This document shows, piece after piece, positions 22,313-31,660 of a stretch of 64,000 nt of DNA. The position numbers were made by a program, and so were the translations under genes. Source of the stretch: JARRNJ01 sp037385045 (lineage in GTDB: Bacteria; Pseudomonadota; Gammaproteobacteria; JASBUN01); contig JARRNJ010000002.1 of the NCBI GenBank assembly GCA_037385045.1, positions 16,562 to 80,561 of the forward strand, given 5' to 3'. The notes under the pieces were generated by a model, which did no database searches, was not told where the DNA came from, and was given only the letters and a program-made list of their open reading frames with translations. Numbering within the stretch: position 1 is the first letter of the stretch; the number at the start of each line of letters is the position of its first letter.

Positions 22313-22474
22313 CGCGCCGTTCGCGTGCGTCTTCGTCCGGTCAATCTGGCGTCGCGATTTCCCGATGCAAGCGTCCCGGTTTGACCTCTCCGCTCGTCAT
22401 TCGTGTCCACGGCAGCGGATCGCGGGCTTGCCTTTGTTCCCGGCGAGCGCCTGGCGCCCTTGGTGCGGCTGCGC

Positions 22475-23137
22475 ATGATCGGCGTGTTCGGCGGGACATT
22501 CGATCCGGTGCACCTGGGCCATTTGCGCCCGGCCCTGGAATTGACGGAAGCGCTGGGTTTGGACCGTGTTGCCTGGATCCCCTGCCGCCAGCCGCCCCAC
22601 CGGGGCCAGCCGGTCGCATCCCCCGAGCAACGGCTGCGTATGTTGCAGGCTGCCGTCGAGGGTGTTCCGGGATTCCACACCGACCAACGCGAACTGCGCC
22701 GCCAGGGTCCTTCCTACATGGTCGACACGCTGGAATCGCTGCGCCAGGAGCTGGTGCGCGAGCCTCTGTGCCTGCTGCTGGGGATGGATGCATTTCTGGG
22801 TCTCAGCGGCTGGCACGAGTGGCGGCGAATTCTCGATCTTGCTCACATCGTGGTCGCCGAGCGGCCGGGGTGGGAGCGCCCGCAACGGGGTGCGCTCGCC
22901 GGGTTGGTGGCAGAGCGCGTCACCGAGCGGGTAGAGGACCTTCGCGCCCGGCCCGCCGGCCGCATCCTGTTCCGGGCGGTGACACGGCTGGAGATCTCGG
23001 CAACGGAAATCCGGACCCGGGTCGCCGCGGGCCACAGCGCCCGCTTCCTGGTTCCGGAGCGGGTGCGGGAGATCATTGAACAGGAGAACATTTACAGTGC
23101 CGCGGGGATTCCCGCAGACAGGCAAGGGGAGAACTGA
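22475..23137 (+). CDS. nadD: nicotinate-nucleotide adenylyltransferase
   Basis: Converts nicotinate mononucleotide to deamido-NAD in NAD synthesis. The 220-residue product begins MIGVFGGTFDPVHLGHLRPA, holding the GTFDPVHLGH nucleotidyltransferase motif, and has ISATEIRTRV near the C-terminus. ATG at 22475 is chosen because homology starts there; a GTG at 22403 would add residues without similarity. It is followed by rsfS and rlmH, the standard order. Confidence 0.96.
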   Translation: MIGVFGGTFDPVHLGHLRPALELTEALGLDRVAWIPCRQPPHRGQPVASPEQRLRMLQAAVEGVPGFHTDQRELRRQGPSYMVDTLESLRQELVREPLCLLLGMDAFLGLSGWHEWRRILDLAHIVVAERPGWERPQRGALAGLVAERVTERVEDLRARPAGRILFRAVTRLEISATEIRTRVAAGHSARFLVPERVREIIEQENIYSAAGIPADRQGEN

Positions 23138-23162
23138 TCTATGTCCAGCAAGAGCGTGACGC

Positions 23163-23519
23163 ATGCACATTGACGAGTTGACCAAGCTGGTCGTTGATGC
23201 CCTCGATGAGATGAAGGCGGTGGACGTTCGTGTACTCGATGTGCGCGACCGCTCATCGTTCACCGACGTTATGGTGATCGCCAGCGGCACATCGAGCCGT
23301 CATGTGAAGGCAATGGCCGATAACGTGATGATGAAGGCCAAGAAAAGCGGCGTCGCGCTGCTTGGCAGTGAAGGCGAACGCACGGCGGAATGGATTCTGG
23401 TGGACTTCGGGGAAGTGGTGGTTCATGTCATGCAACCGCAGATACGGGATTTCTACAATCTTGAAAAGCTCTGGTCGACGGGGGAGCAGGACGGCGCCGA
23501 GCGCATGAAGGCGCATTAG
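23163..23519 (+). CDS. rsfS: ribosome silencing factor RsfS (Iojap family)
   Basis: Binds ribosomal protein uL14 on the 50S subunit and blocks subunit joining when nutrients are scarce. The 118-residue protein has DVRDRSSFTDVMVIASGTSS, EGERTAEWILVDFGEVVVHVM and FYNLEKLW, all hallmark segments. It lies between nadD (25 bp) and rlmH (30 bp). Confidence 0.97.
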   Translation: MHIDELTKLVVDALDEMKAVDVRVLDVRDRSSFTDVMVIASGTSSRHVKAMADNVMMKAKKSGVALLGSEGERTAEWILVDFGEVVVHVMQPQIRDFYNLEKLWSTGEQDGAERMKAH

Positions 23520-23549
23520 GGCGGCGCCTGCCGTTGGGAGCCTCCGGCC

Positions 23550-24017
23550 GTGAAAATTCATCTGATCGCTGTCGGTACGCGTATGCCCGACTGGGTTGAG
23601 CGCGGCTACCAGGAGTACGCCGGGCGCATGCCGGCGCAGTGCCGGCTGGAGTTGACCGAGATTCCGGCGCTGAAGCGGGGCAAGGGCGCGGATCTCGATC
23701 GCATCGCGCGCCGTGAAGGCGAGCGAATGTTGGCAGCGGTGCCGGAAAGATGCCGGGTGCTGGCTCTGGACATCGGTGGGCGCCCGTGGAGTACGGCGCA
23801 AGTGGCCAGCCAGCTCCGCGCTTGGCTCGAGGGCGGGCAGGACCTGGCGCTGCTGGTAGGCGGACCCGAGGGGCTGGCGCCGGCCTGCAGGGAACGGGCG
23901 CAGGGCTTGTGGTCATTGTCGCCGCTGACGCTGCCTCATCCGTTGGTGCGGATTGTGGTGGCCGAGCAGCTTTACCGCGCCTGGACCGTGCTCGAGGGCC
24001 ACCCTTATCATCGTTGA
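23550..24017 (+). CDS. rlmH: 23S rRNA (pseudouridine-1915-N3)-methyltransferase
   Basis: SPOUT-class methyltransferase that modifies pseudouridine 1915 of 23S rRNA. The 155-residue protein has the SAM-knot segments [13 protein letters not shown] and [20 protein letters not shown], ending LEGHPYHR. The start is GTG at 23550 ([15 protein letters not shown]), with GGGAG about 10 bases upstream. Confidence 0.97.
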   Translation: MKIHLIAVGTRMPDWVERGYQEYAGRMPAQCRLELTEIPALKRGKGADLDRIARREGERMLAAVPERCRVLALDIGGRPWSTAQVASQLRAWLEGGQDLALLVGGPEGLAPACRERAQGLWSLSPLTLPHPLVRIVVAEQLYRAWTVLEGHPYHR

Positions 24018-24133
24018 CGCTTCGGCTGGGTGTTCCGCCCTATGCCACAGCCCTTGACCCTGCGGGATGAGCCGGGCTACCGTGCAAAGCAGGCCATGAT
24101 GCCGCAGTTGCAGCCGCCAAGTGCCGCCAGAGC

Positions 24134-24724
24134 ATGACGCTTCCAATAGAGATCTATTTGGCCTCCACCTCCCCCCGGCGTCGGCAGCTGTTGCAGCAGA
24201 TCGGCGTGTGCTTCCAGCAATTGCCCATCGACGTGCACGAGGCGGTGGAACCGTCCGAGTCGCCGGAGGACTACGTGCGGCGGGTGGCGCTGGACAAGGC
24301 CCGGACCGGCTGGGATGCGCCGGAGCGTCGCCACGAGTTGCCTGTGTTGGGTGCCGACACCGAAGTGGTGCTGGACGGGCAGGTGCTGGGCAAGCCGCGC
24401 GACCGCAGTCACGGCCTCGAACTGCTGCGCCGTCTTGCGGGCCGCAGCCATCAGGTATTGAGCGCCGTGGCGGTGGTGCGCGGGGCGCGTCGCGAGGTGG
24501 GTTTGAGCGTCAGCACGGTGCAATTTCGCCAGCTTACGGACGCGGACTGCCGCCGCTACTGGGCCACCGGCGAGCCGGCCGACAAGGCGGGAGCCTACGC
24601 GATCCAGGGGCGCGGCGCGGTTTTCGTCCGCCATCTCGAGGGCAGCTATTCCGGCGTCATGGGTTTGCCGCTCTACGAGACCGCGGTGCTGCTGGGTCGA
24701 TTTGGTGTCGATGTGGTTAAATAG
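24134..24724 (+). CDS. maf: Maf-family nucleoside triphosphate pyrophosphatase
   Basis: Maf proteins hydrolyse non-canonical or modified nucleotides and can influence septation. The 196-residue product has the signature LASTSPRRRQLLQQIG at the N-terminus, VLGADTEVVLDGQVLGKP, AYAIQGRGAVFVRHLEGSYS and VMGLPLYETAVLL, which fit the YhdE/dTTP-UTP pyrophosphatase branch. It immediately precedes rng, as in many gammaproteobacteria. The precise substrate is inferred from family only. Confidence 0.93.
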   Translation: MTLPIEIYLASTSPRRRQLLQQIGVCFQQLPIDVHEAVEPSESPEDYVRRVALDKARTGWDAPERRHELPVLGADTEVVLDGQVLGKPRDRSHGLELLRRLAGRSHQVLSAVAVVRGARREVGLSVSTVQFRQLTDADCRRYWATGEPADKAGAYAIQGRGAVFVRHLEGSYSGVMGLPLYETAVLLGRFGVDVVK

Positions 24725-24781
24725 ACCTGCCGATGCCGGCATTTCCGCCGAGGCGTCGGCATACGCAGTGACCGTTGTTAT

Positions 24782-26251
24782 ATGAGCGAAGAGATACTGA
24801 TCAATGTAACGCCTCGGGAGACCCGGATTGCCCTGGTCGAAAATGGCGTTTTACAAGAGATTTTCATTGAGCGGACCAGCAAATACGGCCTGGTCGGCAA
24901 CATATACAAGGGTCGGGTTTGCCGGGTGCTGCCGGGGATGCAGGCGGCTTTCGTGGACATCGGCCTGGAGCGGGCGGCTTTTCTCCATGCATCGGATATC
25001 TTCAGCCTTCCCGATGTCGAATGCAGCGGGACACCGCGGCGCAACGACAACATCACTGAACTGCTGACCGAGGGTCAGGAGCTGCTGGTGCAGGTGATCA
25101 AAGAACCGCTGGGCACCAAGGGTGCCCGGCTGACGACCCATATCACGGTGCCTTCCCGGTACCTGGTGCTGTTGCCGGGTGAAGCTACGGTGGGTGTTTC
25201 CACCAAGATCGAGGACGAAGACGAGCGCCAGCGACTCAAGGATATTGTGAGCGGGTTCGTGTCGGCGGACGGCCCCGGCGGCTACATTGTCCGTACTGCA
25301 GGCGAGGGAGCCGGCGCCGAAGCGCTCGAAGCGGACCGCTTCTTCCTGAGCAAGCTATGGGGCTCAATACAGGAGAACGCGGCGGGGGTGGCTCCAGGCG
25401 CGGTCGTGCATGAAGATCTGCGCCTGCCGCTGCGGATTCTGCGCGACCTGGTCGGCGATGAGCTGGAAAAGGTGCGGGTCGACTCCCGCGAAACCTACCA
25501 GCGGCTGGTGGATTTCGCCGAAGCGTTCGTTCCGCGCATGACCGGGCTATTGGAATACTATCCCGGCGAGCGGCCGATTTTTGATCTCTACGGTGTCGAA
25601 GACGAGATTCAGAAAGCACTGGAACGCAAGGTGCAGCTGAAATCGGGCGGCTACGTCATTTTCGACCAGACCGAGGCCATGACCACGATCGACGTCAATA
25701 CCGGTGCTTACGTGGGGCATCGGACCCTGGAAGAAACCATCTTCAAGACCAACCTGGAGGCGGCGCAGGCGATCGTGCGGCAACTGAGGCTGCGCAATCT
25801 CGGCGGAATCATCATCATCGACTTTATTGATATGTCGGTGGATGAGCACAAACGCCAGGTGTTGCGCGCTTTGGAGAAGAGCATGGAAAGGGATCACGCC
25901 AAGAGCCAGATTACCGAAGTCTCGCAGCTTGGCCTGGTGGAGATGACACGCAAGCGCACGCGCGAGAGTCTCGAGCACGTACTGTGCGAATCGTGCCCAA
26001 CCTGCGGCGGGCGAGGATCGCTGAAGACGGCGGAGACCGTCTGCTACGAAATCTTCCGCGACATCATTCGTGAAGCGCGCCAGTACGATGCCAAGCAGCT
26101 GCTGGTGCTGGCGTCGCAGGAGGTGGTCGACCTGCTTCTCGATGAAGAGTCGGCCAGCTTGGCGGAGTTGGAGGCGTTTGTCGGCATCCCGATCAAGTTC
26201 CAGGTCGAAGCGCTCTACACCCAGGAGCAGTTCGACGTGGTGCTGATGTAG
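24782..26251 (+). CDS. rng: ribonuclease G
   Basis: Endoribonuclease of the RNase E/G family, acting in 16S rRNA 5'-end processing and mRNA decay. The 489-residue length fits RNase G, lacking the RNase E scaffold tail. It begins with ILINVTPRETRIALVENGVL; an S1 domain (about 35-130) contains GNIYKGRVCRVLPGMQAAFV. The catalytic region has DQTEAMTTIDVNTGAYVG and IIIDFIDMSVDEHKRQV, and the zinc-link CPTCGGRG is near residue 407. It is followed by yhdP after a 169-bp gap. Confidence 0.97.
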   Translation: MSEEILINVTPRETRIALVENGVLQEIFIERTSKYGLVGNIYKGRVCRVLPGMQAAFVDIGLERAAFLHASDIFSLPDVECSGTPRRNDNITELLTEGQELLVQVIKEPLGTKGARLTTHITVPSRYLVLLPGEATVGVSTKIEDEDERQRLKDIVSGFVSADGPGGYIVRTAGEGAGAEALEADRFFLSKLWGSIQENAAGVAPGAVVHEDLRLPLRILRDLVGDELEKVRVDSRETYQRLVDFAEAFVPRMTGLLEYYPGERPIFDLYGVEDEIQKALERKVQLKSGGYVIFDQTEAMTTIDVNTGAYVGHRTLEETIFKTNLEAAQAIVRQLRLRNLGGIIIIDFIDMSVDEHKRQVLRALEKSMERDHAKSQITEVSQLGLVEMTRKRTRESLEHVLCESCPTCGGRGSLKTAETVCYEIFRDIIREARQYDAKQLLVLASQEVVDLLLDEESASLAELEAFVGIPIKFQVEALYTQEQFDVVLM

Positions 26252-26420
26252 GGTTATGCTCGATCAGCTGGTCATGCGGCACGCTCCAGCGGCCAGAGCG
26301 CTCCCGGCATCGGGGTCGGTGCGGGCGCAGCCGTCAATCCTGCGGGCGGGATTTGTTGAACCATAATCGTGATGCGGGAGCGGCGCACGCCGCTTCCTTC
26401 ACTTCGTAACCGGCTTATCG

Positions 26421-29400
26421 ATGCCTTCCCGGAAAAAGATACATCATCACGTGATCGGAGTCGGCTGGCTGCTGTTCGCCAGCGGGGTGATTCTTGTCGG
26501 CCTGCTCGTGGCGGTTACGCGGATGCTGATGCCGTTGTTGGACGACTACCGGAATGACATCCAGAAGATCGCCAGCGAGCAGTTGGGCCGCCCGGTCCGC
26601 ATTGGGCGCGTCACGGGTGGATGGAGCGGGCTCGATCCACGGCTGAGCTTCATTGACGTGACCATCTACCGGCCGGACGGCAAGGCGGTGTGGTTGCACG
26701 TCGGTAAGATCCAGGCATCCGTCGATCTGCTTCGCAGCATTGTCAACCGGCGCATCGAGACCGGTCATATTGACGTCGAGGGACTGAACGTCAACATAGA
26801 GCGCGACCGTGACGGTGCCTATGCCGTTTCCGGATTCAAGACCGGCCGCGGCGGGTTCGCCGGCTATGGCGGTAAGCGACTGCTTGCCTGGCTGGTGGCG
26901 CGCGAGCGCATCAGCATCCTGCACAGCGACATCAGCTGGAAAGACCCGCGCTTGAGTCGGGAAACACTGCATCTCACCAAAGTCGATTTGCGCATGGACA
27001 AGGTCGGTGACCAATACCGGCTTGACGGCGCTGCGAGGTTGGCGAATCAGGGAACCCGGGAGCTTTCATTTATTCTCTACCTGTCGGGTGACGCCAGTCG
27101 TCCGGAAACACTGCGCAGCCGCTTCTATCTTTCGGGCGGTTTGGAGCTGGGCCCATGGCTGAACGGCTCGATCCTGTCCAAAACCCGGGTCACCGGCGGG
27201 GAACTGGATTTCAAGCTCTGGGGCGAGGGCGGCGATCAGCTTGAACACCTTGCCGGGACCGTTGCCGTGCATGACCTGCAATGGAGCCATACCATGCCGG
27301 TCACCCACGAGCCGTCGCTGGTGTCACCCTCAACCTTCAGTCTCGACCGGCTGTCCACGCGCCTGTTCTGGCACAAGCTGGGCGACGGATGGGTCGTGAA
27401 CCTGGAGGGTCTGCAGGTCGCACGCGGCGGTCTCCGGTGGCCCGAATCCAACGCCCGTGTGGTTTACCGCCGGTCGCAACCCGGTGGCCGGCGGCAGCTC
27501 CAGGGGCGCTTCGGCTTTGTGCGGCTGCAGGATCTCAGCGCTTTCCTGCAGGCGCTGGCCGGGACCGACGCTTCGGTGCGGGCAGCGCTGTCGGCGATGC
27601 GGCCACGCGGGGACTTGCGGGATTTTGTCTTCGACCTACGCGATCCGCCCAATCCGGGCGCGGTCGTACCGCAGTTCTTCCTGCGCGCCCGTTTCCAGGG
27701 TCTCGGCGTCGATCGATGGGGGAGGCTGCCGGCCGTTTCGGGGCTGGACGGCCACTTCGTCATGAACCAGGACCGTGGTTTCATGATGCTCGACAGCCAC
27801 GACACCCGGGTCGACGTTCCCGCATTGTTCGCGACGCCCATCGCAGTGACCAAGCTCGGCGGACAGGTGTATTGGCGCAGGCGCGCCAGCCATTGGCGGC
27901 TGGGGGGCCGAAATCTTCACGCGAGCAACCAGGATATTCGAGGCCATGGGCGTTTTAACATGGAAGTCCCTTTGGGCGGAGGCATGCCGTTTCTCGATCT
28001 GCAACTGGCTTATCAGGACGGTGACGTCAGTCAGGCATATAAATACCTGCCGCGCCGGGTCATGAAACCAAAGGTGGTGGCCTGGCTCGACCGGGCCCTC
28101 GCCGGCGGACGACTGACCAGCGGCCGCCTGTTGTATTTCGGCAAGGTGACCGATTTCCCCTTCGATGCCGGCCAGGGAGTGTTGGAAGCCAGCTTCGGGG
28201 TCGAAGACGGCATCCTGGACTATCATCCCGGCTGGCCGCGGGCCGAAGACCTGGCCGCGGAGGTATCGTTCCACAATCGATCCATGCAGGCCAAGATTGC
28301 CTACGGCAAGATCTTTGATCTGGATGTTCAGCCCTCGAGCGTGGTGGTCGATGATCTGAGCAAGCGCGGTGCGGTGGAGGTGCACGCCAACGTTGACGGT
28401 CCCATGAAGGACTTTATGCGCTACCTGCGGGAAAACCCGCTCACGGGCGCCCCTCGTGAACACCTGTCCGCGTTCAAGACTGCGGGCAAGGCGCGTCTGA
28501 ACGCCGACATCCATCTTCCCATCGATGCCGTGGAAGACGGTACCGTCACCGGGAAAGTGCGGCTGGAGGACGCGGCGTTCGGGCTGCCGCAATGGAAAGT
28601 CAAACTGTCGGGCCTGCAGGGTATGCTGGGGTTTGATGCCAGCCGTTCCGGCGTCGCGTTTCGCGCCAAACGGATCGCGGTGCGATTCCGCCAGCGTCCC
28701 GGGCACCTGGACATTTCCACTGTAACGGATAAGGGTGACCGGTACAGCGACCTGACGCTGCATACCCACTCGTCGGCGGCCCTCCTCGCAGGCACCGATG
28801 CGGGACCGTTGCCAGCGTACATGAGCGGAGAAGCCGATTGGCGCGTGCAGGTTCGGGTGCGGCATCCCCGGGACGGCGCCGGAATCGGGGTCGGTCTGCA
28901 GGTCACCAGCCCGCTGCGGGGCATTCGCGTCAATCTCCCCGAGTGGTTGGCGAAACCCGCCAATGAGGCGCGGACGTTGTCGGTGAGTACCTCGATCAGC
29001 GCGGGCGGTATCGGCCCCGTGCATCTCGACTATGGCAAGGGACTGCGATCGGTGCTGGTGTTCGACCGCGGCGGCGGCTTCAAGAGGGGCACGCTGCAAT
29101 TCGGCGGCAAGCCGGCACCGGCGCCCACGCAACCGGGGTTGGTGATCGCGGGTGACATGGACGCCTTCTCACTGAGCCGCTGGCAGCGTTGGGATGGGAA
29201 GTACGGCCACAATGCCGGCCAAAAGGGTGTATTGCCTCTGGTGTCGGCGCTCGATGTGCGGATGCAACGGCTCGAACTGTTCAACCGGCAGTTTCATCAG
29301 GTGACGTTGAACGCCAGGGACCAGGCGCAGGGCTGGCGTGCAACCGTGCACAGCCGGGAGTTGGCCGGCCGGGTGTTGATACCGGATGATCTGTCGGGCA

Positions 29401-30308
29401 GCGACCCGCTGGTGTTGGATCTGGACCGCCTGCATCTGGCACTGGCCGGCGGGGCGGGCAAGCTGCCGTCGCCGCTGGACATGCCGCCGCTGCGGGTGTC
29501 GTGCAAATCGTTCCAATACAATGAGCTCAACCTGGGGCGGCTGAAACTTCTCGCCCGACGGCAGGCGAAGGGTCTGGACCTGGAGAACGTGCAGGTGACG
29601 TCACCGTATTTCGATATCAAGGCGACGGGGGCATGGACCATTCAGGGTGGCGCCCAGCGGACCCGTCTGTACGTGAAGGCATCGGCCAACGACCTGGGCG
29701 AGGCGTTGAAGCGGCTGGGATACGCATCGGGCATCAACGGCGGCAGCGCAACCGCTCAGGCTGAGCTCGATTGGCCCGGCCAACCGGCCGCCTTCCAGTT
29801 GAAGGACCTCAATGGCCGCATCAGTCTGTCGGTGGCCCGGGGCCGACTGCTGGATATTGACCCGGGGGGCGGGCGCGTATTCGGCCTGCTGAGTCTGCAG
29901 GCGTTGCCGCGTCGGCTGTCGCTGGATTTCAGCGATCTATTCGGCAAGGGTTTCAGCTTCGACCGCATCGAGGGCAATTTCGCCATCTCCGACGGCGACG
30001 CGTTCACCAACGATCTGTACATGACCGGGCCGGCGGCGAAGATCGACATTTCCGGGCGCATCGGTCTGGCGGCCCGTGACTATGACGAAACGGCAGTGGT
30101 GACGCCCCAGGTCACCTCGAGTCTCCCCCTGGTCGGCGGTTTGGCCGGCGGACCCGGCGTCGGACTCGGGTTATGGGTGGCCGAACGGATGTTTGGCAAG
30201 AAGATCGATCGAATGTCGCGTTCCTACTATACGATCACCGGCAGTTGGGACAAGCCGAAGGTCGAGCGCATGGGCGCAGGCGAATCCAAGTCCGGCACCA
30301 GTCCGTAG
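26421..30308 (+). CDS. yhdP: YhdP family protein (AsmA-like envelope phospholipid transport)
   Basis: A 1295-residue AsmA-like repeating beta-groove protein, anchored in the inner membrane by an N-terminal helix (about residues 10-38, VGWLLFASGVILVGLLVAV) and spanning the periplasm. YhdP works with TamB and YdbH to move phospholipids to the outer membrane. DUF3971 covers the middle and an AsmA-like C-terminal part contains GRLLDIDPGGGRVFGLLSLQ, followed by DFSDLFGKGFSFDRIEGNF. The length is typical of the family. rng upstream and nit-tldD downstream give the conserved context. Confidence 0.94.
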   Translation: MPSRKKIHHHVIGVGWLLFASGVILVGLLVAVTRMLMPLLDDYRNDIQKIASEQLGRPVRIGRVTGGWSGLDPRLSFIDVTIYRPDGKAVWLHVGKIQASVDLLRSIVNRRIETGHIDVEGLNVNIERDRDGAYAVSGFKTGRGGFAGYGGKRLLAWLVARERISILHSDISWKDPRLSRETLHLTKVDLRMDKVGDQYRLDGAARLANQGTRELSFILYLSGDASRPETLRSRFYLSGGLELGPWLNGSILSKTRVTGGELDFKLWGEGGDQLEHLAGTVAVHDLQWSHTMPVTHEPSLVSPSTFSLDRLSTRLFWHKLGDGWVVNLEGLQVARGGLRWPESNARVVYRRSQPGGRRQLQGRFGFVRLQDLSAFLQALAGTDASVRAALSAMRPRGDLRDFVFDLRDPPNPGAVVPQFFLRARFQGLGVDRWGRLPAVSGLDGHFVMNQDRGFMMLDSHDTRVDVPALFATPIAVTKLGGQVYWRRRASHWRLGGRNLHASNQDIRGHGRFNMEVPLGGGMPFLDLQLAYQDGDVSQAYKYLPRRVMKPKVVAWLDRALAGGRLTSGRLLYFGKVTDFPFDAGQGVLEASFGVEDGILDYHPGWPRAEDLAAEVSFHNRSMQAKIAYGKIFDLDVQPSSVVVDDLSKRGAVEVHANVDGPMKDFMRYLRENPLTGAPREHLSAFKTAGKARLNADIHLPIDAVEDGTVTGKVRLEDAAFGLPQWKVKLSGLQGMLGFDASRSGVAFRAKRIAVRFRQRPGHLDISTVTDKGDRYSDLTLHTHSSAALLAGTDAGPLPAYMSGEADWRVQVRVRHPRDGAGIGVGLQVTSPLRGIRVNLPEWLAKPANEARTLSVSTSISAGGIGPVHLDYGKGLRSVLVFDRGGGFKRGTLQFGGKPAPAPTQPGLVIAGDMDAFSLSRWQRWDGKYGHNAGQKGVLPLVSALDVRMQRLELFNRQFHQVTLNARDQAQGWRATVHSRELAGRVLIPDDLSGSDPLVLDLDRLHLALAGGAGKLPSPLDMPPLRVSCKSFQYNELNLGRLKLLARRQAKGLDLENVQVTSPYFDIKATGAWTIQGGAQRTRLYVKASANDLGEALKRLGYASGINGGSATAQAELDWPGQPAAFQLKDLNGRISLSVARGRLLDIDPGGGRVFGLLSLQALPRRLSLDFSDLFGKGFSFDRIEGNFAISDGDAFTNDLYMTGPAAKIDISGRIGLAARDYDETAVVTPQVTSSLPLVGGLAGGPGVGLGLWVAERMFGKKIDRMSRSYYTITGSWDKPKVERMGAGESKSGTSP

Positions 30309-30376
30309 CGGAGTCGCTTGCCGGCGGGAGCGGCGGCTGCTCGGCGGGGACGCGGATGTGATATGCTGAAGCCGCA

Positions 30377-30724
30377 ATGAAACGCATCCTTCCATTGGTA
30401 TTTCTGCTGTGCGCTTTCGATCCGGCGCATGGTGCAGGGCGGCAGTGGCACATCACGGCCGACCAATGGTTCGCGCCGCGCGACGGCGGCATGATCGTCC
30501 GGCTGCAGCCCGTCGCGCAAAGCGTCGCGGCGTGGATGAAGCAGCCCCGCGACCACCTGGTCATCGAATATCCCGGTGGCGAGGAAGGTACATTGTGGGC
30601 GCGTGAGTTGCAGGACTGGCTGGTATCCCTGGGGGTACCTTCGAGCAAGATTGTCACCAGCCCCGGCTACGCCCGGCGCGACCAGGTCGGCATTGAGTTG
30701 CGCCGTCCCGAGGAGTTGTATTGA
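30377..30724 (+). CDS. small exported protein of unknown function
   Basis: I do not recognise this 115-residue protein. It begins MKRILPLVFLLCAFDPAHGA, a Sec signal peptide with a probable cut near AHGA, leaving about 95 residues. The mature part has HLVIEYPGGEEGTLWARELQ, and then VPSSKIVTSPGYARRDQVGI before EELY. This alternation of beta strand, helix and 'arg-asp' turn loosely recalls OmpA/MotB-type peptidoglycan-binding domains, but the fragment is too short to assign. Its stop overlaps the next gene by one base (TGATG at 30722-30726), so the two are coupled. Confidence 0.75.
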   Translation: MKRILPLVFLLCAFDPAHGAGRQWHITADQWFAPRDGGMIVRLQPVAQSVAAWMKQPRDHLVIEYPGGEEGTLWARELQDWLVSLGVPSSKIVTSPGYARRDQVGIELRRPEELY

Positions 30725-31542
30725 TGACCAGCGTTGCCGCGATCCAGATGGCCTCGGGCCCGAACGTGGGTGCGAACCTTATCGAGGCGGCCCGCCTGAT
30801 TGCCGATGCCGCCACTGCGGGTGCGCAGCTGGTGGTGCTCCCGGAAAACTTCGCCATCATGGGGATGCGGGAGACAGACAAAGTGGAGGCCTGTGAAACG
30901 CCCGGAGAAGGGCCGATGCAACAGTTCCTGGCGCGGCAGGCTCGCCAACACCAGATCTGGCTGGTGGGCGGTACGATTCCCCTTCGAAGCGACGATCCTG
31001 CCCGGATCCGCGCGGCGTGCCTGTTGATCAATCCAGGCGGCGAACAGGTTGCCCGGTATGACAAGATGCACCTGTTCGACGTGCAGGTACAGGAAAGCGG
31101 GGAAAACTACGTCGAGTCGGAAACGATCCAGCCTGGCCAGGGCACGGTGGTGGTGGATACGCCGTTCGGGCGCCTGGGGTTGGCGGTTTGTTATGACCTG
31201 CGTTTCCCGGAATTGTTCCGACACATGCTCGACCAGGGTATGGAACTGCTGGCGCTGCCGTCGGCGTTTACCGCCATCACCGGCAAGGCGCACTGGGAGA
31301 CCTTGCTCCGCGCCCGTGCGGTGGAGAATCTGTGCTACGTGATTGCTGCGGCACAGGGTGGATACCATGCCAATGGGAGGGAAACCCACGGCGACAGCAT
31401 GATCGTCGAGCCCTGGGGCTCGGTGCTCGATCGCCTGCCGCGCGGTTCGGGCGTGGTGGGTGCGAACATTGATCGCGCCCGCCTGGAGCGCACGCGTCAG
31501 GCGTTTCCCGCACTTCAGCACCGCCGTCTGCACTGCGGCTGA
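30724..31542 (+). CDS. carbon-nitrogen hydrolase (nitrilase superfamily, Nit1-like)
   Basis: A 272-residue nitrilase-superfamily amidase. The Glu-Lys-Cys triad is visible in VVLPENFAIMG, RYDKMHLFDV and LAVCYDLRFPELFR. The family members nearest in pattern are deaminated-glutathione amidases (Nit1/YafV-like metabolite repair), and the gene is regularly found between yhdP and tldD in gammaproteobacteria. ATG at 30724 is used; a TTG at 30721 is equally in frame. The substrate is not certain. Confidence 0.92.
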   Translation: MTSVAAIQMASGPNVGANLIEAARLIADAATAGAQLVVLPENFAIMGMRETDKVEACETPGEGPMQQFLARQARQHQIWLVGGTIPLRSDDPARIRAACLLINPGGEQVARYDKMHLFDVQVQESGENYVESETIQPGQGTVVVDTPFGRLGLAVCYDLRFPELFRHMLDQGMELLALPSAFTAITGKAHWETLLRARAVENLCYVIAAAQGGYHANGRETHGDSMIVEPWGSVLDRLPRGSGVVGANIDRARLERTRQAFPALQHRRLHCG

Positions 31543-31660
31543 GGTTACGCGGCCGGACTGCCGACGGCCAGGTGGTCGTTACCCGCGCGCTAATTGTGTC
31601 TTTATTTCGCGCCCGGTACTCGGCTAGACTTGAACCACATTTCAACCCTTGTTGGTCCCC

